The notes beneath the pieces are model-generated. The model was given only the letters and a program-made list of their open reading frames with translations. It ran no database searches and had not been told where the DNA came from. Source: Bacillus sp. Marseille-Q1617 (GTDB taxonomy: Bacteria; Bacillota; Bacilli; Bacillales; Bacillaceae_B). From it: DNA of 64,000 nt. The DNA lies in assembly GCF_903645295.1 (NCBI RefSeq), contig NZ_CAHJXM010000001.1, forward strand, positions 1 through 64,000, written 5' to 3'. Positions within the stretch are counted from its first letter, which is position 1; the number at the start of each line of letters is the position of its first letter. Below are positions 1-10,856 of the stretch, piece after piece. The position numbers and the translations under genes were made by a program.

Positions 1-6
1 TATTCG

Positions 7-122
<116 letters not shown>

Positions 123-129
123 CAAATGT

Positions 130-159
130 AAAAAGCAGCTCTTTATGGGCTGTTTTTTT
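130..159 (+). terminator. rRNA operon terminator
   Basis: An A-rich arm ending in CAGC pairs with GCTG and a following run of seven T, with an 8-9 base loop. It directly follows 5S and is the expected intrinsic terminator of the rRNA operon. Confidence 0.85.
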
Positions 160-841
160 GTTTGAGTGAAGGAGAATGTAGCTGTTTTAAAGTTGTGATT
201 GGATTTGAAAAATAATATATGGAAATTGAAAAATAAACTCCGGTTCACCCCTGAACATCCCCTGAACGATTCCCCAATTGTGTATGCTTATCTTTTTAAT
301 TAAAAACAATCAACTTTTTCCCTTTTTAGCCCTTTAATTTGTCTATTATCATTAAAAACCCTTCTCCTTATTGAAAAAGCGGGGGATGTTCCCCTAAAAA
401 TAAGACCGCTTTAACAAAAACACAAGAAAATGAACACGCAAATGAAGGCGTCCCCTGATTTATTATCGAAAATCGACTTTTTATTATCGAAATCAACGAA
501 TGTTTTATCGAAAATCCGGATCTTATTATCGAAATTGAAAATGCTTTTATCAATCATATGGAAATATCGTTGAATTTTGGTCCTTATGATCAGTTGATAA
601 ACTATATTAGTGAACACCAAAGAACCCCTTCATTTCACCTAAAGAAATAGTCACAGCTCTTTTTTTCATAACCTTTTCAATACTTCCTCTTAAACCACCG
701 AAGTGACATTAACTTTCCCAGCCCAATCAACATACAATAGCTTAGACTCAAAGGAAGGATCTAAAACAGACTCTAATAAACTCCTTTTCATACGTTTAAA
801 AGTTTTCCAAAACAGGAAAACTTCTAAGGGTAAGTTCTTAA
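160..841. other. Long non-coding spacer between rRNA operon and ctsR
   Basis: About 680 bases without a credible gene. Short open frames here are low-complexity, lack ribosome binding sites and resemble no known family. The only organized content is the 21-bp-period array at 461-555. The ctsR promoter begins just after this spacer. Confidence 0.7.
461..555. repeat. 21-bp-period degenerate array 1 (TTATCGAAA type)
   Basis: The motif ATCGAA starts at 465, 486, 507 and 528, with a decayed ATCAAT at 549: five units spaced by exactly 21 bases. Each unit has a T-rich run, ATCGAA and usually an A-tract, with the rest freely variable. A 21-base spacing equals two helical turns, so the A-tracts sit on one face of the DNA. 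It also equals seven codons, which is why spurious repetitive open frames run through it. Function is unknown. Confidence 0.8.
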
Positions 842-870
842 TTGCAAAGTTCAATGCCCGATTGTATAAT
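842..870 (+). promoter_or_regulatory. sigma-A promoter of the ctsR operon
   Basis: TTGCAA at 842-847 and a perfect TATAAT at 865-870 are separated by 17 bases. The CtsR operator begins four bases downstream, across the expected start site. Confidence 0.8.
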
Positions 871-873
871 TAT

Positions 874-896
874 AGTCAAATATAGTCAAAGTCAAA
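874..896 (+). promoter_or_regulatory. CtsR operator (tandem heptamer)
   Basis: AGTCAAA at 874-880, spacer TAT, AGTCAAA at 884-890 match the CtsR operator consensus RGTCAAA-NAN-RGTCAAA. A further GTCAAA follows directly at 891-896. The site overlaps the predicted start of transcription, so CtsR would block initiation and autoregulate the operon. Confidence 0.9.
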
Positions 897-912
897 ATGA
901 GGAGGAGGTTTG

Positions 913-1374
913 ATGAGGAACATTTCCGACATCATTGAGAGTTATTTGAAGAATGTTTTGGAACTGAGTGAGAGTGAAATAGTAGAGATAAAAAGAAGCG
1001 AAATCGCAGATAAGTTTCAATGTGTTCCTTCTCAAATTAATTATGTGATCAATACCCGTTTCACGATTGAAAGAGGGTATGTGGTTGAAAGTAAGCGTGG
1101 CGGCGGGGGTTATATCCGGATTATGAGGGTGAAAGCCCATGACCAGGTCCATCTTATAGATCAGCTTGTATCGCTGGTGACGAAAGCGATCAGTCAAAGT
1201 ACAGCTGCAGATATTATTTTCAGATTAGTGGAAGAAGATATTATCTCTGAACGGGAAGCCAAGATCATGCTGAGCGTCATGGATCGTTCGGTGATCATGG
1301 TTGATCTGCCCGAACGGGATGTGCTTCGGGGAAGAATGTTAAAGGCTATGCTGGATAGCTTGAAGTATGAGTAA
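913..1374 (+). CDS. ctsR: Transcriptional repressor of class III stress genes
   Basis: CtsR is a dimeric winged helix-turn-helix repressor that holds clp genes off until heat or thiol stress, when it is released and, after McsB-dependent inactivation, degraded. The 153-residue product has the family block IKRSEIADKFQCVPSQINYV, the RGGGGYIRI wing glycines that sense heat, and the C-terminal SEREAKIM...MDRSV segment. The ATG at 913 is chosen because it sits just after GGAGGAGG at 901; a TTG one codon upstream is possible. First gene of ctsR-mcsA-mcsB-clpC with its own operator. Confidence 0.96.
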   Translation: MRNISDIIESYLKNVLELSESEIVEIKRSEIADKFQCVPSQINYVINTRFTIERGYVVESKRGGGGYIRIMRVKAHDQVHLIDQLVSLVTKAISQSTAADIIFRLVEEDIISEREAKIMLSVMDRSVIMVDLPERDVLRGRMLKAMLDSLKYE

Positions 1375-1392
1375 GGTTGAGAGGTGAGTTGG

Positions 1393-1941
1393 ATGATTTG
1401 TCAAGAGTGTAATGAGAGACCTGCCACTCTTCATTTCACGAAGGTAGTGAATGGGGAGAAAACAGAAGTGCATTTGTGTGAACATTGCGCCCAGGATAAG
1501 GGAGATAAATTTATGTTTGATTCTTCACCTGGATTTTCTGTAAATAATTTATTGGCAGGTCTTCTTAATATATCTCCTGCATTCAAGCAGGCGAAAACTT
1601 CAGAAGTTCCTCAGCAAGAGGTTTTGCAATGTGAAAAATGCAAGATGACTTTTCAGCAGTTCATCAATGTGGGACGTTTTGGATGTTCTCATTGCTATGA
1701 GACGTTTAAGTCACAACTGGATCCGATATTAAAACGAGTGCACAGCGGCAATGTCGAGCATCATGGAAAAGTGCCTGAACGAATGGGCGGAGCGATCCAC
1801 CTAAAGAAAAGAATTCTTCAATTGAGGACAGATTTGCAGAACTCGATCGAAAATGAAGAGTTTGAGCATGCAGCCCAAATCAGAGATGAGATCCGTTCCC
1901 TGGAGAAAGAGGTTAAGAAAGAGGGGGGAGATGCTGGATGA
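1393..1941 (+). CDS. mcsA: McsA, zinc-binding activator of the McsB arginine kinase
   Basis: McsA activates the protein-arginine kinase McsB and links it to CtsR control and ClpCP proteolysis. The 182-residue product has four CxxC pairs (near residues 3-6, 28-31, about 81-84 and about 101-104) for two zinc sites, then a C-terminal UVR motif ([18 protein letters not shown]) that contacts McsB or ClpC. ATG 1393 gives the usual MICQ start, six bases after GAGGTG; the GTG at 1384 lies within the binding site. The stop overlaps the mcsB start as ATGA, suggesting translational coupling. Confidence 0.95.
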   Translation: MICQECNERPATLHFTKVVNGEKTEVHLCEHCAQDKGDKFMFDSSPGFSVNNLLAGLLNISPAFKQAKTSEVPQQEVLQCEKCKMTFQQFINVGRFGCSHCYETFKSQLDPILKRVHSGNVEHHGKVPERMGGAIHLKKRILQLRTDLQNSIENEEFEHAAQIRDEIRSLEKEVKKEGGDAG

Positions 1942-3020
1942 GTCTTGAGAAATTTTTGAGTAATGCTGTCAGCTCCTGGATGAATGAGGAAGGGCCGAAC
2001 TCGGATATCGTACTTAGCTCCCGGGTGCGGCTGGCCCGTAATTTTACCGATTTCAGATACTCCACTCTTTATTCTGCGGAAGAAGCAAAAGAAATCGTCG
2101 AAAGGGTAAGGGATAAGGTGCCTCTATATCCAAAAGATTTAGGTGAATTGGAATTTCTGGCTACGAATGAGATTCAACCTCTTCAAAAAAGGGTATTGAT
2201 GGAGAAACACCTGATCAGTCCTAATTTAGCTGAGAATGAGAATGATGGTGCAGTGCTTTTATCACATGAAGAAGATGTCAGCATCATGATAAACGAAGAA
2301 GATCATATTCGAATACAGTGCTTATACCCGGGTCTTCAGCTGAAGGAAGCGTTGAACCGGGCCAATGAAATTGATGATTGGTTTGAGAGTGAATTTAATT
2401 ATGCGTTTGATGAGAAACATGGATACTTAACGACATGCCCCACCAATGTTGGAACTGGACTAAGGGCATCTGTCATGATGCACCTTCCCGGTCTTGTGCT
2501 GACACAACAGCTGAACCGTATCATACCCGCAATCAATCAGCTTGGTCTGGTGGTAAGGGGGATTTACGGAGAAGGCAGTGAAGCGCTGGGAAATATTTTT
2601 CAAATATCGAATCAGATCACTTTAGGTAAATCTGAAGAGGATATTGTGGAAGATTTATTGAGCGTCGTAAAGCAGATCATCGAAAAAGAAGAGTCTGCCA
2701 GGCAAGCATTAGTCAAGACATCAAACATACAATTAGAAGACAGAGTGTTCCGCTCGCTGGGAGTACTTGAACACAGCCGCATCATCGAGTCCAAGGAAGC
2801 AGCTAAATGTTTATCGGACGTAAGGCTTGGAATCGATTTAGGATACATCAAAAACATATCCAAGAATATATTGAATGAACTAATGATTTTGACTCAGCCC
2901 GGGTTTCTGCAGCAATACTCGGGAGGACCGCTTAAACCGAATGAAAGAGATGTAAGAAGGTCTTCTTTGATACGAGAGCGAATTAAACTAGATAAAGACG
3001 CATGTGAGGAGGAAGAATAA
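1938..3020 (+). CDS. mcsB: Protein-arginine kinase McsB
   Basis: McsB transfers phosphate from ATP to arginine side chains of CtsR and of misfolded proteins, marking them for ClpC-ClpP. The 360-residue length is typical. The phosphagen-kinase fold is shown by SSRVRLARN near residue 28, [12 protein letters not shown] near residue 170 with the nucleotide-site cysteine, and the flexible-loop RGIYGEGSE segment near residue 207. The C-terminal [12 protein letters not shown] segment resembles the McsB allosteric phosphoarginine pocket region. Coupled to mcsA by a 4-base overlap; clpC begins two bases after the stop. Confidence 0.96.
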   Translation: MSLEKFLSNAVSSWMNEEGPNSDIVLSSRVRLARNFTDFRYSTLYSAEEAKEIVERVRDKVPLYPKDLGELEFLATNEIQPLQKRVLMEKHLISPNLAENENDGAVLLSHEEDVSIMINEEDHIRIQCLYPGLQLKEALNRANEIDDWFESEFNYAFDEKHGYLTTCPTNVGTGLRASVMMHLPGLVLTQQLNRIIPAINQLGLVVRGIYGEGSEALGNIFQISNQITLGKSEEDIVEDLLSVVKQIIEKEESARQALVKTSNIQLEDRVFRSLGVLEHSRIIESKEAAKCLSDVRLGIDLGYIKNISKNILNELMILTQPGFLQQYSGGPLKPNERDVRRSSLIRERIKLDKDACEEEE

Positions 3021-3021
3021 T

Positions 3022-5463
3022 ATGATGTTTGGTCGATTTACAGAAAGAGCACAGAAGGTATTGGCATTGGCCCAGGAAGAAGCAATCCGCTTAGCGCACA
3101 GTAATATTGGCACTGAACATATTTTATTGGGACTTGTCCGTGAAGGTGAAGGTATTGCGGCCAAGGCATTGACTGCACTCGGACTCAGCCCGGAAAAGAT
3201 CCAGAAGGAAGTAGAAGGGCTGATCGGTAAGGGTACAGAGAAATCCCAAACCATTCATTATACACCGAGAGCGAAGAAGGTCATCGAACTGTCGATGGAT
3301 GAAGCTCGTAAGCTCGGACACTCATATGTGGGCACTGAACATATTTTACTTGGTTTGATCCGTGAAGGTGAAGGCGTGGCTGCAAGAGTACTTGGAAACC
3401 TCGGTGTCAGCTTGAATAAAGCAAGACAACAGGTTCTTCAGCTGCTTGGCAGCAACGATTCCAACAATCATCAAGGCGGCGGCAATGCAAACGCAAATAC
3501 CCCTACACTTGACAGCCTTGCCCGTGATTTAACGGCGATTGCACGTGAAGGAAGCCTGGATCCTGTAATCGGAAGAAGTAAAGAAATTCAACGCGTCATC
3601 GAAGTGTTAAGCCGACGTACGAAAAATAACCCGGTGCTGATCGGGGAGCCTGGTGTAGGTAAAACCGCCATTGCCGAAGGACTTGCACAGCAGATCATTG
3701 CCAATGAAGTACCGGAAATCCTTCGTGACAAACGTGTTATGACGCTTGATATGGGTACAGTTGTTGCCGGAACGAAATACCGCGGTGAGTTTGAAGACCG
3801 TCTTAAGAAAGTGATGGATGAAATCCGTCAGGCAGGAAACATCATTCTGTTTATCGACGAGCTTCATACCTTGATCGGTGCAGGCGGGGCAGAAGGGGCG
3901 ATTGACGCTTCCAATATCCTAAAACCATCCCTTGCACGCGGTGAACTTCAATGTATCGGTGCGACTACGCTTGATGAGTATCGAAAATATATCGAAAAAG
4001 ATGCCGCGCTTGAGCGCCGCTTCCAGCCTATTCAAGTGAATGAGCCGACTGCTGAAGAATCCATTCAGATTTTAAAAGGACTGCGTGATCGTTATGAAGC
4101 GCATCACCGTGTTTCGATCACGGATGAGGCAATCGATGCCGCGGTTAAATTATCCGACCGTTATATTTCAGACCGGTTCCTGCCGGATAAAGCAATTGAT
4201 TTAATTGATGAGGCAGGTTCGAAAGTAAGACTGCGTTCATATACGACTCCTCCGAATTTGAAAGAGCTGGAATCAAGACTGGAGGAGATTCGCAAAGAGA
4301 AAGATGCAGCTGTTCAGAGTCAGGAATTTGAAAAGGCCGCATCTCTGCGTGATACAGAACAGAAGCTGCGCGAAGAGTTAGAAGAAACGAAAAACACTTG
4401 GAAAGAAAAGCAGGGTCAGGAAAATACAGAAGTAACCGTCGAAGATATTGCGACAGTCGTATCGAACTGGACGGGAGTGCCTGTGTCGAAACTTGCACAA
4501 ACAGAAACAGACCGCCTGTTGAAACTGGAAGAAATCCTTCATTCCCGTGTAATCGGTCAGTCTGAAGCGGTAGTGGCTGTATCGAAGGCAGTCCGTCGTG
4601 CCCGTGCAGGATTGAAAGATCCTAAGCGTCCGATTGGTTCCTTCATTTTCTTAGGTCCGACTGGGGTAGGGAAGACAGAGCTTGCCCGTGCATTAGCTGA
4701 ATCGATGTTTGGCGATGAGGAAGCAATGATCCGGATAGATATGTCTGAGTACATGGAAAAACACTCCACTTCACGGCTTGTCGGGTCGCCTCCAGGATAT
4801 GTAGGATATGATGAAGGCGGACAGCTGACAGAAAAAGTACGACGGAAGCCATATTCCGTCATTCTGCTGGATGAGATCGAAAAGGCTCACCCTGACGTCT
4901 TCAATATCCTGCTGCAAGTTCTGGAAGACGGGCGTCTGACAGACTCTAAAGGAAGAACGGTAGACTTCAGGAATACCGTCCTCATCATGACGTCGAATGT
5001 CGGTGCACAATCACTTAAGAGCAATAAGTATGTCGGGTTCAACATCCAGGATGGAAAACAGGATTACAAGGATATGAAAGGAAAGGTCATGGAAGAGCTT
5101 AAGAGAGCATTCCGTCCAGAGTTCCTGAATCGTATCGACGAGATCATCGTTTTCCACTCATTAGAGAAAGATCATTTAAAAGAAATTGTCACGCTTATGT
5201 CTGATCAGCTTACGAAACGCTTGAAGGAGCAGGATATCCATATCGAACTTTCATCTGCCGCGAAAGAAAAGATTGCTGATGAAGGATTCGATCCGGAATA
5301 CGGAGCACGTCCGCTGCGCCGCGCGATTCAAAAGCACGTTGAAGATAAACTGTCAGAAGAGCTGTTAAGAGGGAAAGTCCTGACAGGCCAAAGCATTGTA
5401 ATCGATGTAGAGGATAAAGAATTTGTAGTGAAGGTAAAAGAAGAAGCTAATTCTACTACCTGA
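3022..5463 (+). CDS. clpC: ATP-dependent Clp protease ATP-binding subunit ClpC
   Basis: ClpC is a hexameric AAA+ unfoldase that feeds phosphoarginine-tagged proteins to ClpP. The 813-residue product has two Clp-N repeats (about residues 1-145, each with [14 protein letters not shown]), the first AAA module with Walker A GEPGVGKT near 208, a middle domain with a UVR-like helix pair near 420-455, and a second AAA module with GPTGVGKT near 545. The KYVGF segment in module 2 is the ClpP-docking loop. ATG 3022 ([10 protein letters not shown]) follows GAGGAGG; an upstream TTG would lie inside mcsB. Last gene of the operon, followed by a strong terminator. Confidence 0.97.
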   Translation: MMFGRFTERAQKVLALAQEEAIRLAHSNIGTEHILLGLVREGEGIAAKALTALGLSPEKIQKEVEGLIGKGTEKSQTIHYTPRAKKVIELSMDEARKLGHSYVGTEHILLGLIREGEGVAARVLGNLGVSLNKARQQVLQLLGSNDSNNHQGGGNANANTPTLDSLARDLTAIAREGSLDPVIGRSKEIQRVIEVLSRRTKNNPVLIGEPGVGKTAIAEGLAQQIIANEVPEILRDKRVMTLDMGTVVAGTKYRGEFEDRLKKVMDEIRQAGNIILFIDELHTLIGAGGAEGAIDASNILKPSLARGELQCIGATTLDEYRKYIEKDAALERRFQPIQVNEPTAEESIQILKGLRDRYEAHHRVSITDEAIDAAVKLSDRYISDRFLPDKAIDLIDEAGSKVRLRSYTTPPNLKELESRLEEIRKEKDAAVQSQEFEKAASLRDTEQKLREELEETKNTWKEKQGQENTEVTVEDIATVVSNWTGVPVSKLAQTETDRLLKLEEILHSRVIGQSEAVVAVSKAVRRARAGLKDPKRPIGSFIFLGPTGVGKTELARALAESMFGDEEAMIRIDMSEYMEKHSTSRLVGSPPGYVGYDEGGQLTEKVRRKPYSVILLDEIEKAHPDVFNILLQVLEDGRLTDSKGRTVDFRNTVLIMTSNVGAQSLKSNKYVGFNIQDGKQDYKDMKGKVMEELKRAFRPEFLNRIDEIIVFHSLEKDHLKEIVTLMSDQLTKRLKEQDIHIELSSAAKEKIADEGFDPEYGARPLRRAIQKHVEDKLSEELLRGKVLTGQSIVIDVEDKEFVVKVKEEANSTT

Positions 5464-5473
5464 TCATCTATTG

Positions 5474-5514
5474 AAAAGAGGTACACGTATTTGTATGACG
5501 TGTACCTCTTTTTT
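5474..5514 (+). terminator. Terminator after clpC
   Basis: A 15-base arm (AAAAGAGGTACACGT) pairs perfectly with ACGTGTACCTCTTTT across a 9-base loop, and the 3' arm runs into a T tract. Confidence 0.93.
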
Positions 5515-5555
5515 AATCACTGGTATAAGAAGAGTATTGGGCATTTTTAAACGGC

Positions 5556-5601
5556 TCCGGCGGTTGATTGGAGTGCAGGACGAAGACTACAGCGGGAAAA
5601 T
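5556..5601 (+). repeat. Truncated end of the composite repeat
   Basis: The sequence CGGTTGATTGGAGTGCAGGA followed by CGAAGACT matches the left end of the composite repeat at 59458-59672 and then diverges. It looks like a one-ended remnant. The rest of the 5515-5759 spacer shows no gene; a weak sigma-A-like pair (TTACAA 5688, TATGAA 5712, 18-base spacer) may serve radA. Confidence 0.6.
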
Positions 5602-5759
5602 CCACAACGGTAATTTTAGATAGAGTAACAGAAAGCATCTATACATAACCGCGAAGGGCTTTTCATTGAAAGCCTTACACAAAATCGTTACAATCAATCC
5701 ATTAGTATTGGTATGAATCAACAATAGACAAAATAGAGTAGAAGAGGAGAAGAATTGAT

Positions 5760-7136
5760 TTGGCAAAGAAAAAAACGAAATTTGTATGTTCCTCGTGTGG
5801 ATACGAGTCGGCTAAATGGATGGGGAAATGTCCAGGGTGCGGTGAATGGAACACTATGGTTGAAGAGGTTGCAATCACTGGCAAGCAGCCAAGGGCTGCG
5901 TTTATGCACAGTGAGAAAACCGGACCTTCCAAGGCGGAGAAACTTTCATCCATCGAAACCCGGCAGGAACCCCGGGTTTTAACCGATTCCAGGGAATTGA
6001 ACCGGGTCCTTGGCGGCGGGGTTGTTCCCGGCTCACTGGTTTTAATAGGGGGAGATCCGGGTATAGGGAAGTCTACTTTACTTCTTCAGGTTTCCTCGCA
6101 GCTTGCCCGGCAAAATCAGAAAGTCCTATATATATCCGGGGAAGAATCGATAAAGCAGACTAAATTACGATCAGATCGTTTAAATATTAAAGGCGATGAA
6201 TTATATATCTACGCAGAAACCAACTTAGAGTCCATACATCAAACGATTGAGCATCTGTCTCCGGACTTCGTGATCATTGACTCGATACAGACGATTTATC
6301 ACCCTGAAGTCACGTCTGCCCCGGGCAGTGTTTCGCAGGTGCGTGAATGTACTGCAGAGCTAATGAGAATCGGAAAAACGAAAGGCATTGCCATCTTCAT
6401 TGTAGGGCATGTTACTAAAGAAGGTTCGATAGCAGGACCGAGACTGCTAGAACATATGGTGGATACCGTTTTATATTTTGAAGGAGAGCGCCATCATTCT
6501 TATCGTATTTTAAGGGCAGTGAAAAACCGGTTTGGTTCCACGAATGAAATGGGAATATTTGAAATGAAGGAGTTTGGACTGGAAGAGGTGGCCAACCCGT
6601 CAGAAATTTTCCTTGAGGAGCGCTCTGAAGGGGCAACGGGCTCCACCGTTGTGGCTTCGATGGAGGGGACTCGGCCGGTACTCGTAGAGATACAGGCTCT
6701 GGTCACGCCGACAAGCTTTAATAATCCGCGCCGTATGGCGACCGGGATAGATCACAGCCGGGTTTCTCTGATTATGGCTGTATTGGAGAAACGGGTAGGA
6801 ATGCTTTTGCAGCAGCAGGACGCCTATCTAAAAGTGGCCGGGGGAGTAAAACTTGATGAACCAGCGATTGATTTGGCTGTGGCCGCGAGCATTGCCTCCA
6901 GTTTTCGTGATAAAGCTTCCAACCCCCATGATTGTATTATTGGGGAAGTCGGACTGACAGGAGAAATCAGGAGGGTTTCGAGAATTGAACAGCGGGTTCA
7001 GGAAGCAGCCAAATTAGGGTTCAAACGTGTAATCGTCCCTCAAAATAACTTGAGCGGATGGCATCCTCCGTCTGATATTAATGTAGTGGGAGTAGCCACG
7101 ATAAACGAAGCACTGGCGCTGATTTTAAATTCATAG
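5760..7136 (+). CDS. radA: DNA repair protein RadA (Sms)
   Basis: RadA is a RecA-like ATPase with DnaB-type helicase activity that helps branch migration in recombination and transformation. The 458-residue product has an N-terminal zinc finger (CxxC at 10-13 and 24-27), Walker [11 protein letters not shown] near 97, the RadA signature KNRFG near 255, and a C-terminal Lon-protease-like domain. The TTG start gives the standard [10 protein letters not shown] terminus and follows AGGAG at 5744. In Bacillus it often forms a transcriptional unit with disA, here separated by a 120-bp repeat. Confidence 0.95.
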   Translation: MAKKKTKFVCSSCGYESAKWMGKCPGCGEWNTMVEEVAITGKQPRAAFMHSEKTGPSKAEKLSSIETRQEPRVLTDSRELNRVLGGGVVPGSLVLIGGDPGIGKSTLLLQVSSQLARQNQKVLYISGEESIKQTKLRSDRLNIKGDELYIYAETNLESIHQTIEHLSPDFVIIDSIQTIYHPEVTSAPGSVSQVRECTAELMRIGKTKGIAIFIVGHVTKEGSIAGPRLLEHMVDTVLYFEGERHHSYRILRAVKNRFGSTNEMGIFEMKEFGLEEVANPSEIFLEERSEGATGSTVVASMEGTRPVLVEIQALVTPTSFNNPRRMATGIDHSRVSLIMAVLEKRVGMLLQQQDAYLKVAGGVKLDEPAIDLAVAASIASSFRDKASNPHDCIIGEVGLTGEIRRVSRIEQRVQEAAKLGFKRVIVPQNNLSGWHPPSDINVVGVATINEALALILNS

Positions 7137-7157
7137 AGTGCATTGTAATGTGAGAAA

Positions 7158-7277
7158 TGTCCAGCTACAGCGCCTGGCCCCTCGAGACGTTTCAACCCGC
7201 CGCTGAAGTCAAAGAACGACTTCACCAGTCGGTCCTGAAGCGTTTGTCGGGGCTGGACAAGGCGCTTGCGCTTTTCT
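7158..7277 (+). repeat. Family C hairpin repeat, copy 1
   Basis: A 120-bp intergenic element beginning TGTCCAGCT and ending GCTTTTCT. It folds into a long hairpin: AGCGCC with GGCGCT, GGCCCC with GGGGCT, and an apical GAAGTC-AAAGAAC-GACTTC stem-loop. Other copies are at 13442-13562 and inside the composites at 50825-50947 and 59493-59614. The 3' end lies only two bases before the AGGAGG of disA, so the element is part of the disA 5' UTR. Confidence 0.85.
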
Positions 7278-7291
7278 TAGGAGGATAAGAT

Positions 7292-8362
7292 ATGGAAGAG
7301 AAAAAAACGGATAAGTCGATATCGGATATTTTACAATTTGTCGCTCCCGGTGCTCCGATCAGAGAAGGGATAGATAATGTGCTCAGGGCAAAAACGGGAG
7401 GGTTGATCGTAGTCGGATACAATGACAAAGTGAGATCCGTCGTAGATGGCGGTTTTCATATCAATTGCTCCTTTTCCCCGAGCTACCTATATGAACTTGC
7501 GAAGATGGACGGGGCCATTATCTTAAATGAAGCAGGTACAAAGATTCTTTATGCCAATGCTCAATTGGCTCCGGATGTTTACGTTCCTTCTACTGAAACC
7601 GGGATGAGGCACCGGACAGCAGAAAGGGTTGCAAGGCAAACAAATGCCCTCGTCATTGCAATCTCACAAAGGCGAAATGTCATCACCCTTTATCAGGGCA
7701 ACTTCCGTTATGCGCTCAAGGATATATCGGTTATTTTAACAAAGGCGAATCAAGCCATTCAGACATTGGAGAAGTACAAGGTCGTACTTGATCAGAGTAT
7801 TTCTAATCTGTCAGTCCTTGAATTTGAGGAGCTTGTGACTCACAGCGACCTTCTTCAGGTTCTTCATCGTTTTGAGATGGTTCTACGGATCAAAAATGAA
7901 CTTTTGACGTATCTGAGTGAGCTGGGAACTGAAGGAAGATTGATCCGCTTGCAAATGAATGAACTGCTGGCAGACATTGAAGAAGAAGCGATGCTCATCA
8001 TCCGTGATTATGCACAGGACCGGGACATCAAGCCGTTTGAAGTGCTATACAAGTTCCAGGAGCTTGTCCATTCAGAGGTACTCGATGATAATGTCCTGCT
8101 AAAACTTCTGGGCTACTATGGATATGTCCATCATGATGATGCTATTTTCCCTCGTGGATACCGGGTGTTGAATAAGATACCGCGTCTGCCGGTGGTCATC
8201 ATTGAAAACCTGATCACTGAATTTGAATCATTGCCGAAGGTGTGCAGCGCTTCCGTTGCTGAATTGGATGAAGTCGAAGGAATCGGTGAAGTGAGGGCAA
8301 GAAAAATCAAAGAGGGCCTGAAGCTCATCAAAGAACAGACGTTTGCAGACCGTCAGTTATAA
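7292..8362 (+). CDS. disA: DNA integrity scanning diadenylate cyclase DisA
   Basis: DisA makes cyclic di-AMP from two ATP and slows when it meets branched DNA, coupling DNA integrity to sporulation and wall homeostasis. The 356-residue octamer subunit has the DAC domain with the catalytic DGA at residues 73-75 and RHR at 106-108, a helical linker, and a C-terminal helix-hairpin-helix DNA-binding domain ([19 protein letters not shown]). ATG 7292 follows AGGAGG at 7280. The upstream repeat ends against this ribosome binding site. Confidence 0.96.
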   Translation: MEEKKTDKSISDILQFVAPGAPIREGIDNVLRAKTGGLIVVGYNDKVRSVVDGGFHINCSFSPSYLYELAKMDGAIILNEAGTKILYANAQLAPDVYVPSTETGMRHRTAERVARQTNALVIAISQRRNVITLYQGNFRYALKDISVILTKANQAIQTLEKYKVVLDQSISNLSVLEFEELVTHSDLLQVLHRFEMVLRIKNELLTYLSELGTEGRLIRLQMNELLADIEEEAMLIIRDYAQDRDIKPFEVLYKFQELVHSEVLDDNVLLKLLGYYGYVHHDDAIFPRGYRVLNKIPRLPVVIIENLITEFESLPKVCSASVAELDEVEGIGEVRARKIKEGLKLIKEQTFADRQL

Positions 8363-8577
8363 AGGCTAGTCAAAAAGACCCTGTTATGGTACAATGGAAT
8401 CTTTTTCAAAAAATTGACAGTTGAAGCCGGACATGTTAGCCTTTTTTTAAAGACCATTAGTATGATAGGCCTTACTGTATTAAAAATATTTCTTTTGGGT
8501 TAAATTCATGAAGTTTTCCGATTTGAAACGTTTTAAAAATAGTAAATTGTTTATAATGAGTAGGAGGAGGTGAGGGA

Positions 8578-9669
8578 ATGTTAAAAAATATCGTTAAAGC
8601 GTGCTTCCTTATAGTAGGCGGGACACTGGGGATCTTTCTGCTTCCCGAATTGTTAACCGTACTAAATTTATCTGACATTCCTTTGATTAATAACCCTTAT
8701 ATGACTGCCATATTTGGTGCCATTATCTTTTATATTCTTACGTTTTGGGCAGTCGAGTACGTGGTCAATTTCGTTAAGTGGTTTGAAGATAGTCTCGTGA
8801 AGGCGCCCGTCACAGATTTATTATTTGGCAGTTTAGGTTTGATTATTGGTCTCTTTGTTGCCTATTTATTTGGTATTCCTTTTAACCAGATGGAAATCCC
8901 GATCGTCAATACGGTTGTTCCCATTCTATTAACATTGATTCTTGGTTATTTAGGATTTCAGGTTGGTTTTAAGAAGAGAGATGAATTGATTAACCTTTTC
9001 CCGGCTGCAGGTAAGGGGAAGAAAAAGGGTGCAGATGATGAGCTTGAGGAAAACGGCGTAAAAACGCTGAAGATCTTAGATACAAGTGTGATCATTGACG
9101 GCCGTATCGCTGATATATGTCAGACTGGATTCCTTGAAGGGATTGTGGTCATTCCCCAATTCGTTTTAGAGGAGCTTCAGCATATTGCTGATTCATCGGA
9201 TGTATTAAAACGAAACCGCGGACGAAGAGGTCTTGATATCTTGAATCGGATTCAAAAAGAGCTGCCAGTCGAGGTCCAGATTTACGAAGGAGACTTCGAA
9301 GAAATCCAGGAAGTCGATTCAAAGCTTGTAAAACTGGCAAAACTCACAAATGGGATTGTCGTGACGAACGACTTCAACCTGAATAAAGTCTGTGACCTGC
9401 AAAGTGTACAAGTTTTAAACATCAATGACCTGGCAAACGCAGTCAAGCCGGTGGTTCTCCCTGGTGAAGAATTAAAGGTGCAAGTGATCAAAGATGGTAA
9501 AGAACATAACCAAGGCATTGCGTACTTAGACGATGGAACGATGATCGTAGTCGAAGAAGGCCGGAACTATATCGGCAAATACATCGACGTCCTCGTAACA
9601 AGCGTCCTGCAAACATCCGCAGGCCGAATGATCTTCGCCAAACCAAAACAACTGGAAAAAGCACTTTAA
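8578..9669 (+). CDS. yacL: Membrane PIN/TRAM domain protein YacL
   Basis: A 363-residue conserved Firmicutes protein. Four hydrophobic helices (about residues 4-24, 36-60, 78-98, 105-127) anchor it in the membrane. A PIN domain follows (about 163-280, with [10 protein letters not shown] acidic residues and VVTNDFNLN), then a TRAM RNA-binding domain (about 290-355). This suggests a membrane-tethered RNase, but the substrate is unknown. ATG 8578 follows AGGAGGAGGTG. The 215-base upstream spacer has a TATAAT at 8552 but no well-spaced -35. Confidence 0.9.
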   Translation: MLKNIVKACFLIVGGTLGIFLLPELLTVLNLSDIPLINNPYMTAIFGAIIFYILTFWAVEYVVNFVKWFEDSLVKAPVTDLLFGSLGLIIGLFVAYLFGIPFNQMEIPIVNTVVPILLTLILGYLGFQVGFKKRDELINLFPAAGKGKKKGADDELEENGVKTLKILDTSVIIDGRIADICQTGFLEGIVVIPQFVLEELQHIADSSDVLKRNRGRRGLDILNRIQKELPVEVQIYEGDFEEIQEVDSKLVKLAKLTNGIVVTNDFNLNKVCDLQSVQVLNINDLANAVKPVVLPGEELKVQVIKDGKEHNQGIAYLDDGTMIVVEEGRNYIGKYIDVLVTSVLQTSAGRMIFAKPKQLEKAL

Positions 9670-9681
9670 ACTACCATAACT

Positions 9682-9725
9682 AAGTCAGTCTGAAAGGTTT
9701 TCAATCTTTTAGGCTGGCTTATTTT
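9682..9725 (+). terminator. Terminator after yacL
   Basis: AAGTCAGTCTGAAAG pairs with CTTTTAGGCTGGCTT through a short loop, with three G-U pairs, followed by ATTTT. Confidence 0.8.
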
Positions 9726-9912
9726 ATAACCTTTAGTGGCGGTGTGGGTTGCTGTGTGAAAAAATATTGCATTTTGAATATCGGACGGGATATCCATGCG
9801 TATCCAGCGGTTGATAAAATGGAGGACTTTACTTTTTGCGGGCGGCCGAGTAAATCTTAGGTAGTTTGCCAATTGGGTGGTTTAGATGCTCTATCCATTT
9901 GTTAACCCAGAG
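9726..9912. other. Spacer before ispD, no gene seen
   Basis: No credible coding frame. The stretch near 9794-9850 (CCAGCGGTTGAT, then GCGGGCGG) faintly resembles the ends of the composite repeat at 59458, so it may be a decayed copy. Confidence 0.45.
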
Positions 9913-10043
9913 TGGATTGGAGCGGAAGGCACTTGACTCCGACGGGATTTAGAGGAAACGTCGAGACCCCACAGGAGCGCACGCGACGAGGAGGCTCGAC
10001 TTCCTCCCCGCGGAAAGCAAGTGCCTGCAGCGGAAAGGAACGG
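9913..10043 (+). repeat. Family A structured repeat, copy 1
   Basis: An element of about 130 bp related to 11424-11549. The outer stem GGCACTTG (9928-9935) pairs with CAAGTGCC (10018-10025), and an inner GTCGAG (9960-9965) pairs with CTCGAC (9995-10000). Both stems differ in sequence from the other copy but keep the pairing. The GAGGAGGCTC core and GCGGAAAGC are shared. It carries no credible gene. Confidence 0.85.
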
Positions 10044-10093
10044 TCTTTTTTCGCATGTATTTCGATTTGGATGTACATAACCATAACTTTGCC

Positions 10094-10122
10094 CTGACTC
10101 CACCAATACTGTAAGCTATAAT
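10094..10122 (+). promoter_or_regulatory. Probable sigma-A promoter of ispD-ispF
   Basis: CTGACT (10094-10099) and a perfect TATAAT (10117-10122) are 17 bases apart, 37 bases before the ispD start and just after the family A repeat. Confidence 0.6.
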
Positions 10123-10156
10123 AAAGATTGACAAACGAAAGAGCTAAAGGAGTTAA

Positions 10157-10855
<699 letters not shown>

Positions 10856-10856
10856 C

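Noticed and set aside
461..555. Possible CRISPR array
   Set aside because: The conserved part is only about 6-10 bases with 21-base spacing; there is no constant repeat of 23 or more bases with unique spacers, and no cas genes.
368..620. Minus-strand open frames of 60-70 codons rich in Ser-Ile-Ile-Lys heptads
   Set aside because: They are produced by the 21-base (seven-codon) period of the array, lack ribosome binding sites and overlap each other in different frames.
703..885. 60-codon plus-strand frame before ctsR
   Set aside because: No ribosome binding site or family similarity; it runs through the ctsR promoter and operator.
3004..3021. Upstream TTG start for clpC giving six extra residues
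   Set aside because: It would overlap the end of mcsB and contain the binding site; [10 protein letters not shown] is the standard terminus.
8523..8557. Promoter for yacL with TTGAAA and TATAAT
   Set aside because: The spacer is 23 bases, too long for sigma-A, and no CGTA/CGTC -10 for sigma-W or sigma-M is present at the right distance.
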